From an uncultured Actinomyces sp. (GTDB lineage: Bacteria; Actinomycetota; Actinomycetes; Actinomycetales; Actinomycetaceae), in assembly GCA_902373545.1 (NCBI GenBank), contig CABKMZ010000020.1:1-29531 (forward strand): a stretch of DNA of 29,531 nt. Reading direction: 5' to 3'. The notes beneath the pieces are model-generated. The model saw only the letters and a program-made list of their open reading frames with translations, was not told the origin of the DNA and did not search any database. The position numbers and the translations under genes are program-made. This document shows, piece after piece, positions 15,665-23,548 of the stretch; the first letter of the stretch is position 1, and every line of letters begins with the position of its first letter.

Positions 15665-16683
15665 TGGCAGTTGTTTGCTTTCGTCAGAGCAGCGATGTTG
15701 TCGTTCATGACCGCGGCGTAGTCCTTGGATGCATCGGTCTGGGACTCGATCGGATCCAGGACGGCCGTGGACAGGCCGAGGTCGTCGGCCAGGGTCTGGG
15801 CGACCTTGGGGTCAATGAGGGCCTCGGTGAAGATGGTCGTCACGCCCTGGTCCTTGGCGATCTGGCCGATTTCAGCCAGGCGCGCCGGCGAGGGGGAGGA
15901 CTCCGGGTCGAGGCCTGAGATGCCCACCTGGGTCAGCCCGGTGCGGTCCGCGAGGTAGCCGAAGGCGGTGTGGGCGGTCACGAAGGTTGTGACCTGGCAG
16001 TTGGAGGTCTTCATGACGAGGTCGTCGCCCAGGGCGGTGAGCTCCTCGTTGAGGGCCTTGGCGTTGGCCTTGTAGGTCTCGGCGTTGGCCGGGTCGGCCT
16101 CGGCCAGCTTCTCGCCCACCAGGGTCGCGGCGGATGCCATGCGAACCGGGTCGAGCCAGAAGTGGGGGTCGGCGCTCATGTCGTGGTCGTGGCCTTCGTG
16201 GTCGTGGCCTTCGTGGTCGTGGCCTTCGTGGTCGTGATCGTGGGCCTCGGTCTCACCGGACTGGGCCTCGTGGTCGTGGCCCTCTTCCTCGGCCGGGTGG
16301 TTGGCGCTGGAGTCGGCCTCAACCAGCTCAGCGGCGGGGGAGACGTCGATGACAGTCTTGGGGGCGTGCTGCTCGATGGCCTCGTCGACCGCGCTCTGGA
16401 AGCCGGCCAGGTAGACAACTGCGTCCGCGTTGGACAGCGAGTCGACCATCTTGGGGGAGAGCTCAAGGTCGTGGGGCTCGGCGCCCGCAGGCGTCAGCGA
16501 GGTGACGGTGACGTGCTCGCCGCCGACCTTTTCGGCCAGGTACTGCAGCGGGTAGAAGGAGGCCATGACGGTCAGGGTGCCGTCCTTGGAAGCGCCGCCT
16601 CCTGACGAGGCCGTGGTGGAGCAAGCGGACAGAGCGAGCGCTGTGGCGGCCGCGCATGCGGCAGCAAGGATTCTTTTCGACAT
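15661..16683 (-). CDS. znuA: Zinc-binding lipoprotein ZnuA
   Basis: This 340-residue solute-binding protein of the cluster A-I (zinc/manganese) family is exported and lipid-anchored: signal peptide MSKRILAAACAAATALALSAC with lipobox LSAC, Cys21. The zinc site includes the His in EPHDLELSP, DPHFWLDP and TAHTAFGYL. Between them lies a His/Asp/Glu-rich loop with repeated GHDHE units, typical of zinc-specific members. I chose the ATG at 16681-16683 rather than the one at 16690 because a -10 (GAGAAT) ends 7 nt before it and no ribosome site is present, which suggests a leaderless message. It is the first gene of znuACB-zur. Confidence 0.93.
   Translation of the reverse strand: MSKRILAAACAAATALALSACSTTASSGGGASKDGTLTVMASFYPLQYLAEKVGGEHVTVTSLTPAGAEPHDLELSPKMVDSLSNADAVVYLAGFQSAVDEAIEQHAPKTVIDVSPAAELVEADSSANHPAEEEGHDHEAQSGETEAHDHDHEGHDHEGHDHEGHDHDMSADPHFWLDPVRMASAATLVGEKLAEADPANAETYKANAKALNEELTALGDDLVMKTSNCQVTTFVTAHTAFGYLADRTGLTQVGISGLDPESSPSPARLAEIGQIAKDQGVTTIFTEALIDPKVAQTLADDLGLSTAVLDPIESQTDASKDYAAVMNDNIAALTKANNCQ
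16191..16235. repeat. Three perfect 15-bp tandem repeats inside znuA
   Basis: GGCCTTCGTGGTCGT is repeated three times without change (16191-16205, 16206-16220, 16221-16235), encoding GHDHE units of the metal-binding loop. Perfect in-frame repeats of this kind can change in number by slippage without breaking the frame. Confidence 0.9.
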
Positions 16684-16718
16684 GAGAATCATTCTCTAGG
16701 CTGGCGAGAATGATTGCA
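16684..16718 (-). promoter_or_regulatory. znuA promoter with Zur-box-like palindromes
   Basis: GAGAATCATTCTC (16684-16696) is a 13-bp palindrome close to the actinobacterial Zur box GAAAATGATTTTC, and GAGAATGATTGCA (16706-16718) is a weaker copy. On the minus strand TTGCAA (16714-16719), a 17-nt spacer and GAGAAT (16691-16696) form a plausible promoter whose start would fall at the ATG. Zur bound to the first box would cover the -10 and start site. Confidence 0.75.
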
Positions 16719-16756
16719 AGTCAATCTCGGGTCACGGACCCTTGTGATCAGGGCGT

Positions 16757-17773
16757 TTAGCGCGCGTGTGCCGTGGTTCCACGCACGACCAGATCAGGCG
16801 AAAAGACGTAATCGGCGTGCTCAGGAGTGTAGTCGGGTGTGGCCAAGGCCTCGAACAGGTTGCGCACGGCAGCCGTCACGATCGCGGGCACCGGCTGGTG
16901 GACCGTCGTCAGCCCTGGGCTGAGGTGTGACATGAGGAAGGAATCGTCGAAACCGATGACCGAGACGTCCGCGGGAACGGAGAGCCCCATCGACGTAATC
17001 GTGTGGATCGCGCCGAGAGCCTGCAGGTCTGAGCCGGTGATGATCGCGGTGACCCCGCGCTCGATCAGGCCGCTCGTATGCGCCGCCGCGGCCTCGTACG
17101 TATAGAAGGTCTCCTCAATGATGGGTGCGTGGTCGCCGACCAGCTCGCCCATGATCTGGGTGAAGGCCTCGGCCTTGCGCAGCGCGGGGACGACGTGCGT
17201 GCGCCCCGTCAGCAGGGCGATGCGCGTGTGGCCCAGCTCGTGCAGGTGCGTTACGGCCGCGCGGATGCCCAGCGCGTCGCCCGTCGAAAAATCGGGGGCG
17301 AGAATCTCCGGGCGGGCGCCGTTAATCGTGACCAGGGGAATCGAGCGCTGCACGGCATCGTGGTAGGGGGCGAGGTCGGCGAGCAGATCAGCGTGCCTGC
17401 CCGAGACGAAGATCAGGCCACTCGCTCGATGCTCGATGAGCGAGGACAAGTGATCGTACTCCGAGGTTGCTCCGGGTGTCTGCGAGCGGATCATCGCGAT
17501 GCCGCCGGCCCGGGATACCTCCTCCTGGAGGTGATGGGCGAAAGACGCGAAAATCGGATTCGTGAGCTCGGGGAGCACGATGCCAATCGTGGGCGTGTCG
17601 GGAGTGCGCTCGGGGCTCGGGCGGTCGTATCCCAGCTCGTCAATGGCGGTTAGGACCTTGCGCCGCGTGTCAGCGGAGACCTGCCCGACACCGTTGAAGA
17701 CGCGCGAGACGGTAGCGGTCGAGACGCCAGCGTGGGCGGCGATATCTGCCATGCTCGTGCGGTTTTTCGTCAT
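16757..17773 (-). CDS. malR: LacI-family regulator, likely of the mal genes
   Basis: This 338-residue repressor has the LacI HTH at the N-terminus (MADIAAHAGVSTATVSRVFNG, about 8-28), a hinge with RRKVLTAIDELGY, and a periplasmic-binding-protein-like sensor domain. It begins PTIGIVLPELTNPIFASFAHHL and ends with IGFDDSFLMSHLSPGLTTVHQP. A Shine-Dalgarno AGGAGAG precedes the ATG. It is divergent from malE, and the gap holds a palindrome, so control of malEFG is the natural reading. The inducer (maltose, maltodextrin or another oligosaccharide) cannot be deduced, and the symbol is by context. Confidence 0.82.
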   Translation of the reverse strand: MTKNRTSMADIAAHAGVSTATVSRVFNGVGQVSADTRRKVLTAIDELGYDRPSPERTPDTPTIGIVLPELTNPIFASFAHHLQEEVSRAGGIAMIRSQTPGATSEYDHLSSLIEHRASGLIFVSGRHADLLADLAPYHDAVQRSIPLVTINGARPEILAPDFSTGDALGIRAAVTHLHELGHTRIALLTGRTHVVPALRKAEAFTQIMGELVGDHAPIIEETFYTYEAAAAHTSGLIERGVTAIITGSDLQALGAIHTITSMGLSVPADVSVIGFDDSFLMSHLSPGLTTVHQPVPAIVTAAVRNLFEALATPDYTPEHADYVFSPDLVVRGTTAHAR

Positions 17774-17805
17774 CGACTCAACTCTCCTTTGGGTGTGTGC
17801 GCACG

Positions 17806-17816
17806 ACGTAATACGT
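17806..17816. promoter_or_regulatory. Palindrome in the malR-malE gap
   Basis: ACGTA-A-TACGT is a perfect odd-centred dyad, 33 nt from the regulator start. It could be the LacI-type operator, although it lacks the central CG that many LacI sites have. Confidence 0.35.
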
Positions 17817-17852
17817 ACAAATGTAACAGGAAGCTCACATTTCGGAAAATTA

Positions 17853-17882
17853 TTGCAGAAACAAAAACGGAGGTACTACAGT
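17853..17882 (+). promoter_or_regulatory. Candidate malE promoter
   Basis: TTGCAG (17853-17858) and TACAGT (17877-17882) are separated by 18 nt. The TTGCAG also resembles the CTTGCAG motif described at mal promoters of Streptomyces. A small hairpin, GGTCGC-8 nt-GCGACC (17894-17913), lies in the leader before the AGGAG ribosome site (17928-17932). Confidence 0.4.
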
Positions 17883-17937
17883 TACGGTTAGCGGGTCGCT
17901 GATGGAGGCGACCAGCTCGACCAACACAGGAGAAATA

Positions 17938-19122
17938 ATGCGACGTGGCATCGCAGCACTCGGCGTGTTCGCGGCGGTTACCGCCCTGGCCGCCTGCAGT
18001 GGCAAGACTGCGGCAACCCTTACCATCTGGGCGGACGATACCCGTTTTGTTCAGGTTCGTTCCCTCGCTGACGATTTCACTGCCTCGACGGGCGTGGCCG
18101 TGAACGTCGTCCAGAAGTCCGAATCCGACATGGACACCGAGTTCACCACCCAGGTGCCCACCGGCAACGGCCCCGACCTGATCGTCATGGCGCACGACAA
18201 GCTCGGCGCGCTTGTCGCCAACGGCGTCGTTGCCCCCGTCGACCTGGGCGAGGATAGCTCTGCCTTTTCCGATGTGGCCGTCAAGGCCGTCACCTACAAC
18301 GACCAGACCTACGGCGTGCCCTACTCCGTCGAGTCCGTCGCCCTGGTGCGAAACAATGCGCTCACCCAGGACGCCCCCACCACCTACGACGACATGATCG
18401 CCTCGGGTAAGGTCTCTGGTGCGGAGTACCCCTTCGTCATCCAGATGGGCGACAAGGGTGACCCCTATCACTTCTACGCCTTCCAGACCTCCTTCGGTGC
18501 CCCCGTCTTCCAGACCAACGCCGACGGCGAGTACACCTCCGAGCTGGCCATGGGCGGCTCCGGCGGCACCGACTTCGCCAACTGGCTCAAGGCTCAGGGC
18601 GACGCGGGCGTGTTCTCCCCGTCCATCACCGGCGACATCGCCAAGCAGAAGTTCCTCGACGGTGCTGCCGCCTACACGGTGACCGGTCCCTGGAACGTTG
18701 CCGCCTTCCGTGAGGCCGGCATGGACGTCTCCGTCCTGCCCGTCCCCGCCGCCGGCTCGCAGCCCGCGCTGCCCTTCGTCGGCGTCCAGATGTTCTACCA
18801 GAGCGCCAAGTCCGCCAACCCGGTCGCCGCCAGGCTGTTCTTCAACTACCTGGCCACCCCCGAGGCTCAGGAAAAGATGCAGGAGCTCGGTGGTCGCGCC
18901 TCCGCGATGCCGTCGGTCGCCGCCAAGTCGGATGACCAGGACATCAAGGACTTCGCGAAGGTTGCCGAGTCCGGCGCTCTCGCCCCCGCGATCCCCGCCA
19001 TGGGTTCCGTCTGGAACTACTGGGGCCAGACCGAGGCCAACATCGTGACCGGCACCGAGACCCCCGCCGAGGGTTGGGCTACGATGATCACCAACATCAA
19101 CAACGCCATCGCCTCCAAGTGA
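17938..19122 (+). CDS. malE: Sugar ABC transporter substrate-binding lipoprotein, MalE type
   Basis: This 394-residue extracytoplasmic binding protein of family 1 captures a sugar, probably maltose or maltodextrin, for MalFG. The signal peptide MRRGIAALGVFAAVTALAAC has lipobox LAAC with Cys20. Family features are LTIWADDTRF at the mature start, GNGPDLIVMAHDKLGAL, VPYSVESVALVRN and AAYTVTGPWNVAAFREAG. The ATG at 17938 is supported by AGGAG 5 nt upstream. It is followed by a structured gap and then malF and malG. There is no ATPase gene in the operon, as usual for actinobacterial sugar systems that share one MsiK-type ATPase. Confidence 0.9.
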   Translation: MRRGIAALGVFAAVTALAACSGKTAATLTIWADDTRFVQVRSLADDFTASTGVAVNVVQKSESDMDTEFTTQVPTGNGPDLIVMAHDKLGALVANGVVAPVDLGEDSSAFSDVAVKAVTYNDQTYGVPYSVESVALVRNNALTQDAPTTYDDMIASGKVSGAEYPFVIQMGDKGDPYHFYAFQTSFGAPVFQTNADGEYTSELAMGGSGGTDFANWLKAQGDAGVFSPSITGDIAKQKFLDGAAAYTVTGPWNVAAFREAGMDVSVLPVPAAGSQPALPFVGVQMFYQSAKSANPVAARLFFNYLATPEAQEKMQELGGRASAMPSVAAKSDDQDIKDFAKVAESGALAPAIPAMGSVWNYWGQTEANIVTGTETPAEGWATMITNINNAIASK

Positions 19123-19126
19123 GCGA

Positions 19127-19296
19127 TCGTGGTGGCCGCTAGCAGCCACCACGAAGGCTCGCCTTCAGGCGTGACAACGCCCCACCCCCGCCCGCACCCA
19201 CGCGGCGGGCGGGGTTGGGGCGGCGTTGAACACCGCGGCCGCCCAGCGGCCAACAGGCACCCTCGGTGCCCACTTCTTGACCCGCCGTCCGGCGGG
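19127..19296 (+). other. Chain of stem-loops in the malE-malF gap
   Basis: The 217-nt gap contains four predicted hairpins in the mRNA. The first is a 10-bp stem at 19127-19136/19145-19154. The second is an 18-bp stem with one mismatch at 19178-19195/19205-19222. The third is GGCACC/GGTGCC at 19256-19270, and the fourth is CCCGCC/GGCGGG at 19281-19296. None is followed by a T run, so they look like mRNA-stabilising or partial-attenuation structures rather than full terminators. This would give more MalE than MalFG. Confidence 0.7.
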
Positions 19297-19339
19297 ATAC
19301 GTCGCAAAGACGCGCGAACGCGCACGTGTGGAGGACACG

Positions 19340-20926
19340 ATGTCTGAGCCAGCGAATGCTGCAGAAAAGAAAAAGGCGGGGCCTAAGACCTCGCACGCGA
19401 GCGAAGTGACCAAGCCTGGTTTCTTCGTCAAACTCATCCTGATGATGCTTATCGATGCCCTGGGGCTGTACGGCATGTTCACCGCTTACATGGTGAAGTC
19501 GTGGGCGGTTCTCGCCGTCCTGGCCGTCCTGCTCGCTGTCGTGAACTGGGTGTACTTCTCCAAGCGGATGATCCCCGCGAAGTACCTGGTCCCCGGCATG
19601 GTGTTCCTGCTGATCTACCAGGTCTTCGTCATGGGGTACACGGGTTACGTGTCCTTTACGAACTACGGGCAGGGCCACAACTCGACCAAGGAAGACGCAG
19701 TCGCCTCGATCCTGAAGGCTGCCGCGAAGCGCGCCCCCGGAGCCCGCAACGTCCCGGCCGCCATCGTCGAAGACAGCTCGGGCCTGGGCCTAGCCATCGT
19801 CGACACCGAGACCGGCGGTATCCAGGTCGGAGATTCCGACACGCCCTTCCACGAGGCGAAAGGCACCATGTCGGCCGGCGCCATCACGGAGGTTGACGGC
19901 TACAAGGTCCTGACGCTGAACGAGGTACTGCAGCGCCAGACCGAGGTCTTCGCGCTCAACGTGCCGGTCTCGGCCGATCCTGACGATGGCCACTACAAGA
20001 GCGAGGACGGCTCGACCGCCTACCTGGCCAAGTCCCGCTACAGCTACGACGAGGCGGCCGACACGCTGACCGACACCAAGTCGGGCACCGTCTACACGGC
20101 CAACAACAAGATCGGTGCCTTCGTTGACGAGGACGGCAACCAGATCGATCCGGGCTGGCGCGTCTACGTCGGCTTCGACAACTACGCCAACATGTTCGCC
20201 CGCGGCGACCTGGCCGGCCCCTTCCTCAAGGCGCTGCTGTGGTCCTTCGTCTTCGCCGGTGTGTCCGTTCTGTCGACCTTCGCGCTCGGCCTGATCCTCG
20301 GCCTCGTCTTTGCGGACAAGCGCATCAAGGGCCGCAAGATCTATCAGTCCCTCATGATCCTGCCCTACGCCTTCCCGGCCTTCCTGGCCACCCTGGTGTG
20401 GAAGGGCATGCTCAACAAGGACTTCGGCTTCATCAACCAGGTGCTCTTCGGTGGCGCAGACATCCCGTGGCTGACGGACGGAACGCTGGCGAAGCTCTCG
20501 ATCCTGGGCGTGAACCTGTGGCTGGGCTTCCCCTACATGTTCCTCGTCTGCCTGGGCGCCCTGCAGTCCCTGCCGGGCGACGTCGAAGAAGCCGCGAAGA
20601 TCGACGGCGCCTCCGGTCTGCGCACCGTGTGGTCCATCAAGCTGCCCCTCGTGCTGCAGTCCACCGTCCCGCTGCTGATCGCGTCCTTCGCGTTCAACTT
20701 CAACAACTTCTCGCTCATCTACATGCTGACCGGCGGCGGCCCGAACTACCCGGGCTTGGATGTCGGCCAGACTGACATCCTGATCTCGATGGTCTACAAG
20801 ATCGCGATCGAGTCGGGTTCCCCGAACTACGGCCTGGCCTCGGCCATGTCCATTGTCATCTTCATCGTCGTGGGCGTGATCGCGTGGCTCGGTTTCCGCC
20901 AGACGAAGACCCTTGAGGAGCTGTGA
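19340..20926 (+). CDS. malF: Sugar ABC transporter permease, MalF type
   Basis: This 528-residue permease has several N-terminal membrane spans and a large extracytoplasmic segment (about residues 110-280) as in MalF P2. The C-terminal permease core carries the EAA loop EEAAKIDGASGLRTVWSIKLP, which contacts the ATPase. The ATG at 19340-19342 is chosen because GGAGGA lies just upstream; the frame is open further left but runs through the hairpin region. The first 25 residues are charged (EKKKAGPK) and cytoplasmic. Together with malG it forms the channel for the MalE ligand. Confidence 0.92.
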   Translation: MSEPANAAEKKKAGPKTSHASEVTKPGFFVKLILMMLIDALGLYGMFTAYMVKSWAVLAVLAVLLAVVNWVYFSKRMIPAKYLVPGMVFLLIYQVFVMGYTGYVSFTNYGQGHNSTKEDAVASILKAAAKRAPGARNVPAAIVEDSSGLGLAIVDTETGGIQVGDSDTPFHEAKGTMSAGAITEVDGYKVLTLNEVLQRQTEVFALNVPVSADPDDGHYKSEDGSTAYLAKSRYSYDEAADTLTDTKSGTVYTANNKIGAFVDEDGNQIDPGWRVYVGFDNYANMFARGDLAGPFLKALLWSFVFAGVSVLSTFALGLILGLVFADKRIKGRKIYQSLMILPYAFPAFLATLVWKGMLNKDFGFINQVLFGGADIPWLTDGTLAKLSILGVNLWLGFPYMFLVCLGALQSLPGDVEEAAKIDGASGLRTVWSIKLPLVLQSTVPLLIASFAFNFNNFSLIYMLTGGGPNYPGLDVGQTDILISMVYKIAIESGSPNYGLASAMSIVIFIVVGVIAWLGFRQTKTLEEL

Positions 20927-21822
20927 TGAGTGCTGCAACAGTGAAGAAGAATCGCCAATCCACCCTCAAGGGTGGCCGCTGGTGGAAAGAGGTCGGCTGG
21001 CGCCACATCGTCGCCATCGCGATGATCATCTACTGCCTGGTCCCGCTGCTCTACGTCCTGTCGGTGTCCCTGAACCCCGGCGCGACGCTGACCGGCTCGA
21101 ACAGCCTCTTCTCGAACGTGTCCCTCGAGAACTTCATGGCGCTGGGCTCGGGCAAGTATGCCGCCTACTGGTCGTGGGTCGTCAACTCGCTCATCGTGTC
21201 CACCGTGACCGCGGTTGGTACCGTCCTCATGGGCGCAGCAGCGGCCTACGCGTTTAGCCGCTTCCGGTTCAAGGGGCGCCGCGGCACCCTGACCGGCCTG
21301 CTGCTCGTTCAGATGTTCCCGCAGATGCTGGCCTTCGTGGCCCTGTACCTCCTCCTCCTGGGCATCCAGGACATCTTCCCGGTCATGGGCCTGAACTCCA
21401 AGCTCGGCCTGATCTGCGTCTACCTCGGTGGCGCGCTCGGCTCGAACACCTTCCTGCTCTACGGCTTCTTCAACTCGATTCCGCGTTCGCTGGACGAGGC
21501 GGCCATGATCGACGGCGCGACGCACGCCCAGACCTTCTGGACGATCATCATGCCGCTGGTTCGCCCGGTTCTGGCGGTCGTTGGCCTGCTGAGCTTCATC
21601 TCTTCGCTCGGTGACTTCGTGATCGCGAAGGTCGTCCTGCAGGATCAGAGTCAGTTCACCCTGGCCGTTGGCATGTACATGTGGGCAGCCGACGAGCGTA
21701 CCGCCCCGTGGGGCATCTTCGCGGCGGGCGCCGTCCTCGCGGCCGTCCCGGTCATCCTGCTGTTCCAGTACCTGCAGAAGTACATCGTCTCCGGCCTGAC
21801 CGCCGGCGGCGTCAAGGAGTGA
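20926..21822 (+). CDS. malG: Sugar ABC transporter permease, MalG type
   Basis: This 298-residue permease partner of MalF has about six membrane spans and the EAA loop DEAAMIDGATHAQTFWTIIMP near residue 190. The ATG at 20926 overlaps the malF stop by one base (TGATG), with GAGGAG (20915-20920) 5 nt upstream. An in-frame GTG at 20923 is too close to that ribosome site. The C-terminus KYIVSGLTAGGVKE is typical of the family. It is the last gene of the operon, with a strong terminator downstream. Confidence 0.93.
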   Translation: MSAATVKKNRQSTLKGGRWWKEVGWRHIVAIAMIIYCLVPLLYVLSVSLNPGATLTGSNSLFSNVSLENFMALGSGKYAAYWSWVVNSLIVSTVTAVGTVLMGAAAAYAFSRFRFKGRRGTLTGLLLVQMFPQMLAFVALYLLLLGIQDIFPVMGLNSKLGLICVYLGGALGSNTFLLYGFFNSIPRSLDEAAMIDGATHAQTFWTIIMPLVRPVLAVVGLLSFISSLGDFVIAKVVLQDQSQFTLAVGMYMWAADERTAPWGIFAAGAVLAAVPVILLFQYLQKYIVSGLTAGGVKE

Positions 21823-21849
21823 GCGCTCCCGCGCTTAATCTCTGACCTG

Positions 21850-21891
21850 GCCCCGGCCTCGTCCCATATCCCCGTGGGACGAGGCCGGGGC
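21850..21891 (+). terminator. Terminator of malEFG
   Basis: A perfect 17-bp stem (21850-21866 with 21875-21891) closes an 8-nt loop, 27 nt after the malG stop. It is followed by TCTGTGTG, a weak T tract. The lower stem is the shared GCCCCGGCCTCGT sequence. Confidence 0.85.
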
Positions 21892-21892
21892 T

Positions 21893-21959
21893 CTGTGTGC
21901 GTGGGGAGTGTGCGTTGGGCGGGCTGTGTGCGTGGAGCGGGCTGTGTGCGTGGGGCGGC
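21893..21959. repeat. Degenerate 15-18 bp tandem repeats
   Basis: Four adjoining units of the type CTGTGTGCGTGGRGCGGG cover 21893-21908, 21909-21923, 21924-21941 and 21942-21959. They lie between the mal terminator and the first 107-bp element. There is no coding signal. Confidence 0.7.
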
Positions 21960-22032
21960 CAGTTGACGCGCGGGTGTGGCGGCATCGCGGGCGCGGGTGT
22001 TGTGGGCATTGCGGGCATGGTTCACCAACAAT

Positions 22033-22139
22033 GTCGCACGTAATTTCCATGTAAACCTTTCAAACTTTAAAATGTCGTCGTTGGAATTGCAACGTTTGTG
22101 GGCGGTGTTGAAAACTGACCGGGGGGAATTACGTGCGAG
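22033..22139 (-). repeat. 107-bp inverted-end element, copy 1
   Basis: The element begins GTCGCACGTAATTTCC and ends with GGAATTACGTGCGAG, an inverted pair. The interior is AT-rich compared with its surroundings. It aligns without gaps to copies at 24491 and 28792 and has exactly the same length. It is in reverse orientation relative to those, judged by the shared flank beyond the end (GGTTCACCAACAAT on the plus strand). No target duplication was seen. The remaining gap to gntR holds only that gene's promoter region. Confidence 0.85.
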
Positions 22140-22220
22140 ATTTGGGTGGGGGAGCGGATTTGTTGTTGTGGATGTGATCTAGGACTCGTTGTGAGAGCTT
22201 GACGGACTACCTGGTTCTAT

Positions 22221-22244
22221 GGTTCATTAGTTATGTAATGAACC
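22221..22244 (+). promoter_or_regulatory. Perfect 9-bp inverted repeat, likely GntR operator
   Basis: GGTTCATTA (22221-22229), a 6-nt spacer and TAATGAACC (22236-22244) form a perfect dyad 21 nt before the gntR start. YtrA-type GntR repressors bind such sites in their own promoters. A TTGACG at 22199-22204 could be the -35. The ribosome site GAGGAGG is at 22253-22259. Confidence 0.7.
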
Positions 22245-22265
22245 GCTGAACCGAGGAGGCTGCCC

Positions 22266-22655
22266 ATGGCACCCACGTTCGTCTCGGGGATCCCGATCTA
22301 CGTGCAGATCGCCGACGACATCCGCGCGCAGATCCTGCGCGGCGCCCTGCGCGCCGGAGACCAGCTCACCTCCACCACGGAGTACTCCGCCACCTACCGC
22401 ATCAACCCCGCTACCGTCGGCAAGGCCTTCGCGATCCTCGTCGACGAGGGGCTCGTCGAAAAGCGGCGTGGCATCGGCATGTTCGTCGCCGAAGGCGCAC
22501 AGCACGCGCTCGTGGCCGACGGGCTCGCCACCTACGTGGAGGAGACCCTGAACCCCGCCGTCGAAGCGGGCCTGGCCCTGGGCCTCGACATCGACGCCAT
22601 CATCGACCACGTCCGCGCCTATGGCGCTGACACAACCGCCAAGGACAACTCATGA
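22266..22655 (+). CDS. GntR-family regulator, YtrA type
   Basis: This 129-residue repressor has an N-terminal GntR winged helix (PIYVQIADDIRAQILRGALR, then SATYRINPATVGKAFAILVDEGLVEKRRGIGMFV). Its very short C-terminal tail is the mark of the YtrA subfamily. These small regulators typically sit first in an operon with an ABC transporter and repress it until a cell-wall or membrane-active compound is present. Here it overlaps the downstream ATPase gene by 4 nt (ATGA). A perfect dyad at 22221-22244 is the probable operator. The effector is unknown. Confidence 0.9.
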   Translation: MAPTFVSGIPIYVQIADDIRAQILRGALRAGDQLTSTTEYSATYRINPATVGKAFAILVDEGLVEKRRGIGMFVAEGAQHALVADGLATYVEETLNPAVEAGLALGLDIDAIIDHVRAYGADTTAKDNS

Positions 22656-23548
22656 TCACCCTCAACTCCATCACCCACACCTACCGAGGTGAGATAGTGC
22701 CGGCTTTGCTCGACGTCTCCCTCACCCTCGGGGAATCGACTGTCACGGCTCTGGTCGGCCCCAACGGCTCGGGCAAGACGACTCTCATGCAGATCCTCGG
22801 CGGCCTGCTGGCCCCCACCTCGGGGAGCGTTGCCATCGACGCCGCCCAGGCCAGCGCCGATGACCTGCTCACCGGCTCGATCATGGCCTCGTCCAGCCGA
22901 GACCTCGACGATGTCCCCGCAACTATCCTGATCCAATACGCCCGTCTGCGTCCCACCTGGGACGAGCGGCTTTTCGCTCACTACGCCCGGCGCTTCGGTC
23001 TGCCGGTCCGCAGCCGCAAGACTCTTGGAAAGCTCTCCACAGGCCAAGCGGCCGTTGTCACCGGCGCGATTGCCCTGGCATCGGGCGCGCCCATCACCCT
23101 CCTCGACGAGATCCAGGCACCCCTGGACGTACCCACGCGCTACGCCTTCTACGAGGAAATCCTCACCCTGGCGGGGGAGGTCATGGAAGGAAAGCGCCCG
23201 CAGCGCCGCTTCCTCGTTTCCTCGCACATGGTCTCCGAACTCGAAAAGGTCGCCGAAGACGTCGTCGTTTTGAAGAAAGGCCTGCTCCTTGCTCATGAGA
23301 GCGTCGACGACTTCACCTGCCGAGTCTGTGCGCTGACCGGCCACGCCGCCGACGTCGAGCGCTTCCTTGCCGCCCACCCGGACCTCGCCGTCATCGCGAG
23401 CCGCGAGCTCGGCTCCACGCGAGAGATCGTCGTGGACCTGCGCGGCAGCGCCGTCGGCGACACCGAGCTCGCATCCCACTCCCTGACATCTTCGCCCTGT
23501 TCCTTCCAGGACGCCTTCGCCTACCTCATCCAGGAGAACGACCAATGA
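22652..23548 (+). CDS. ABC transporter ATPase of the GntR cassette
   Basis: This 298-residue ATPase has Walker A GPNGSGKT (36-43), signature LSTGQ (128-132), Walker B ITLLDE (148-153) and switch His192. The signature departs from LSGGQ and the D-loop region reads IQAPLD. It remains compatible with ATP hydrolysis because the catalytic Glu153 is present. About 100 residues after the core form a C-terminal domain as in ABC-2 exporters. It overlaps gntR and the permease gene by 4 nt each, so the three are one translationally coupled unit. Export of a peptide or antibiotic is the family expectation, not shown here. Confidence 0.88.
   Translation: MITLNSITHTYRGEIVPALLDVSLTLGESTVTALVGPNGSGKTTLMQILGGLLAPTSGSVAIDAAQASADDLLTGSIMASSSRDLDDVPATILIQYARLRPTWDERLFAHYARRFGLPVRSRKTLGKLSTGQAAVVTGAIALASGAPITLLDEIQAPLDVPTRYAFYEEILTLAGEVMEGKRPQRRFLVSSHMVSELEKVAEDVVVLKKGLLLAHESVDDFTCRVCALTGHAADVERFLAAHPDLAVIASRELGSTREIVVDLRGSAVGDTELASHSLTSSPCSFQDAFAYLIQENDQ

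Noticed and set aside
22022..22182. Small protein encoded through the 107-bp element
   Set aside because: Copies 1 and 3 translate to similar peptides (VARNF...ELRA). However, there is no start with a ribosome site, copy 2 has an early stop in the matching frame, and the similarity follows from the DNA repeat.
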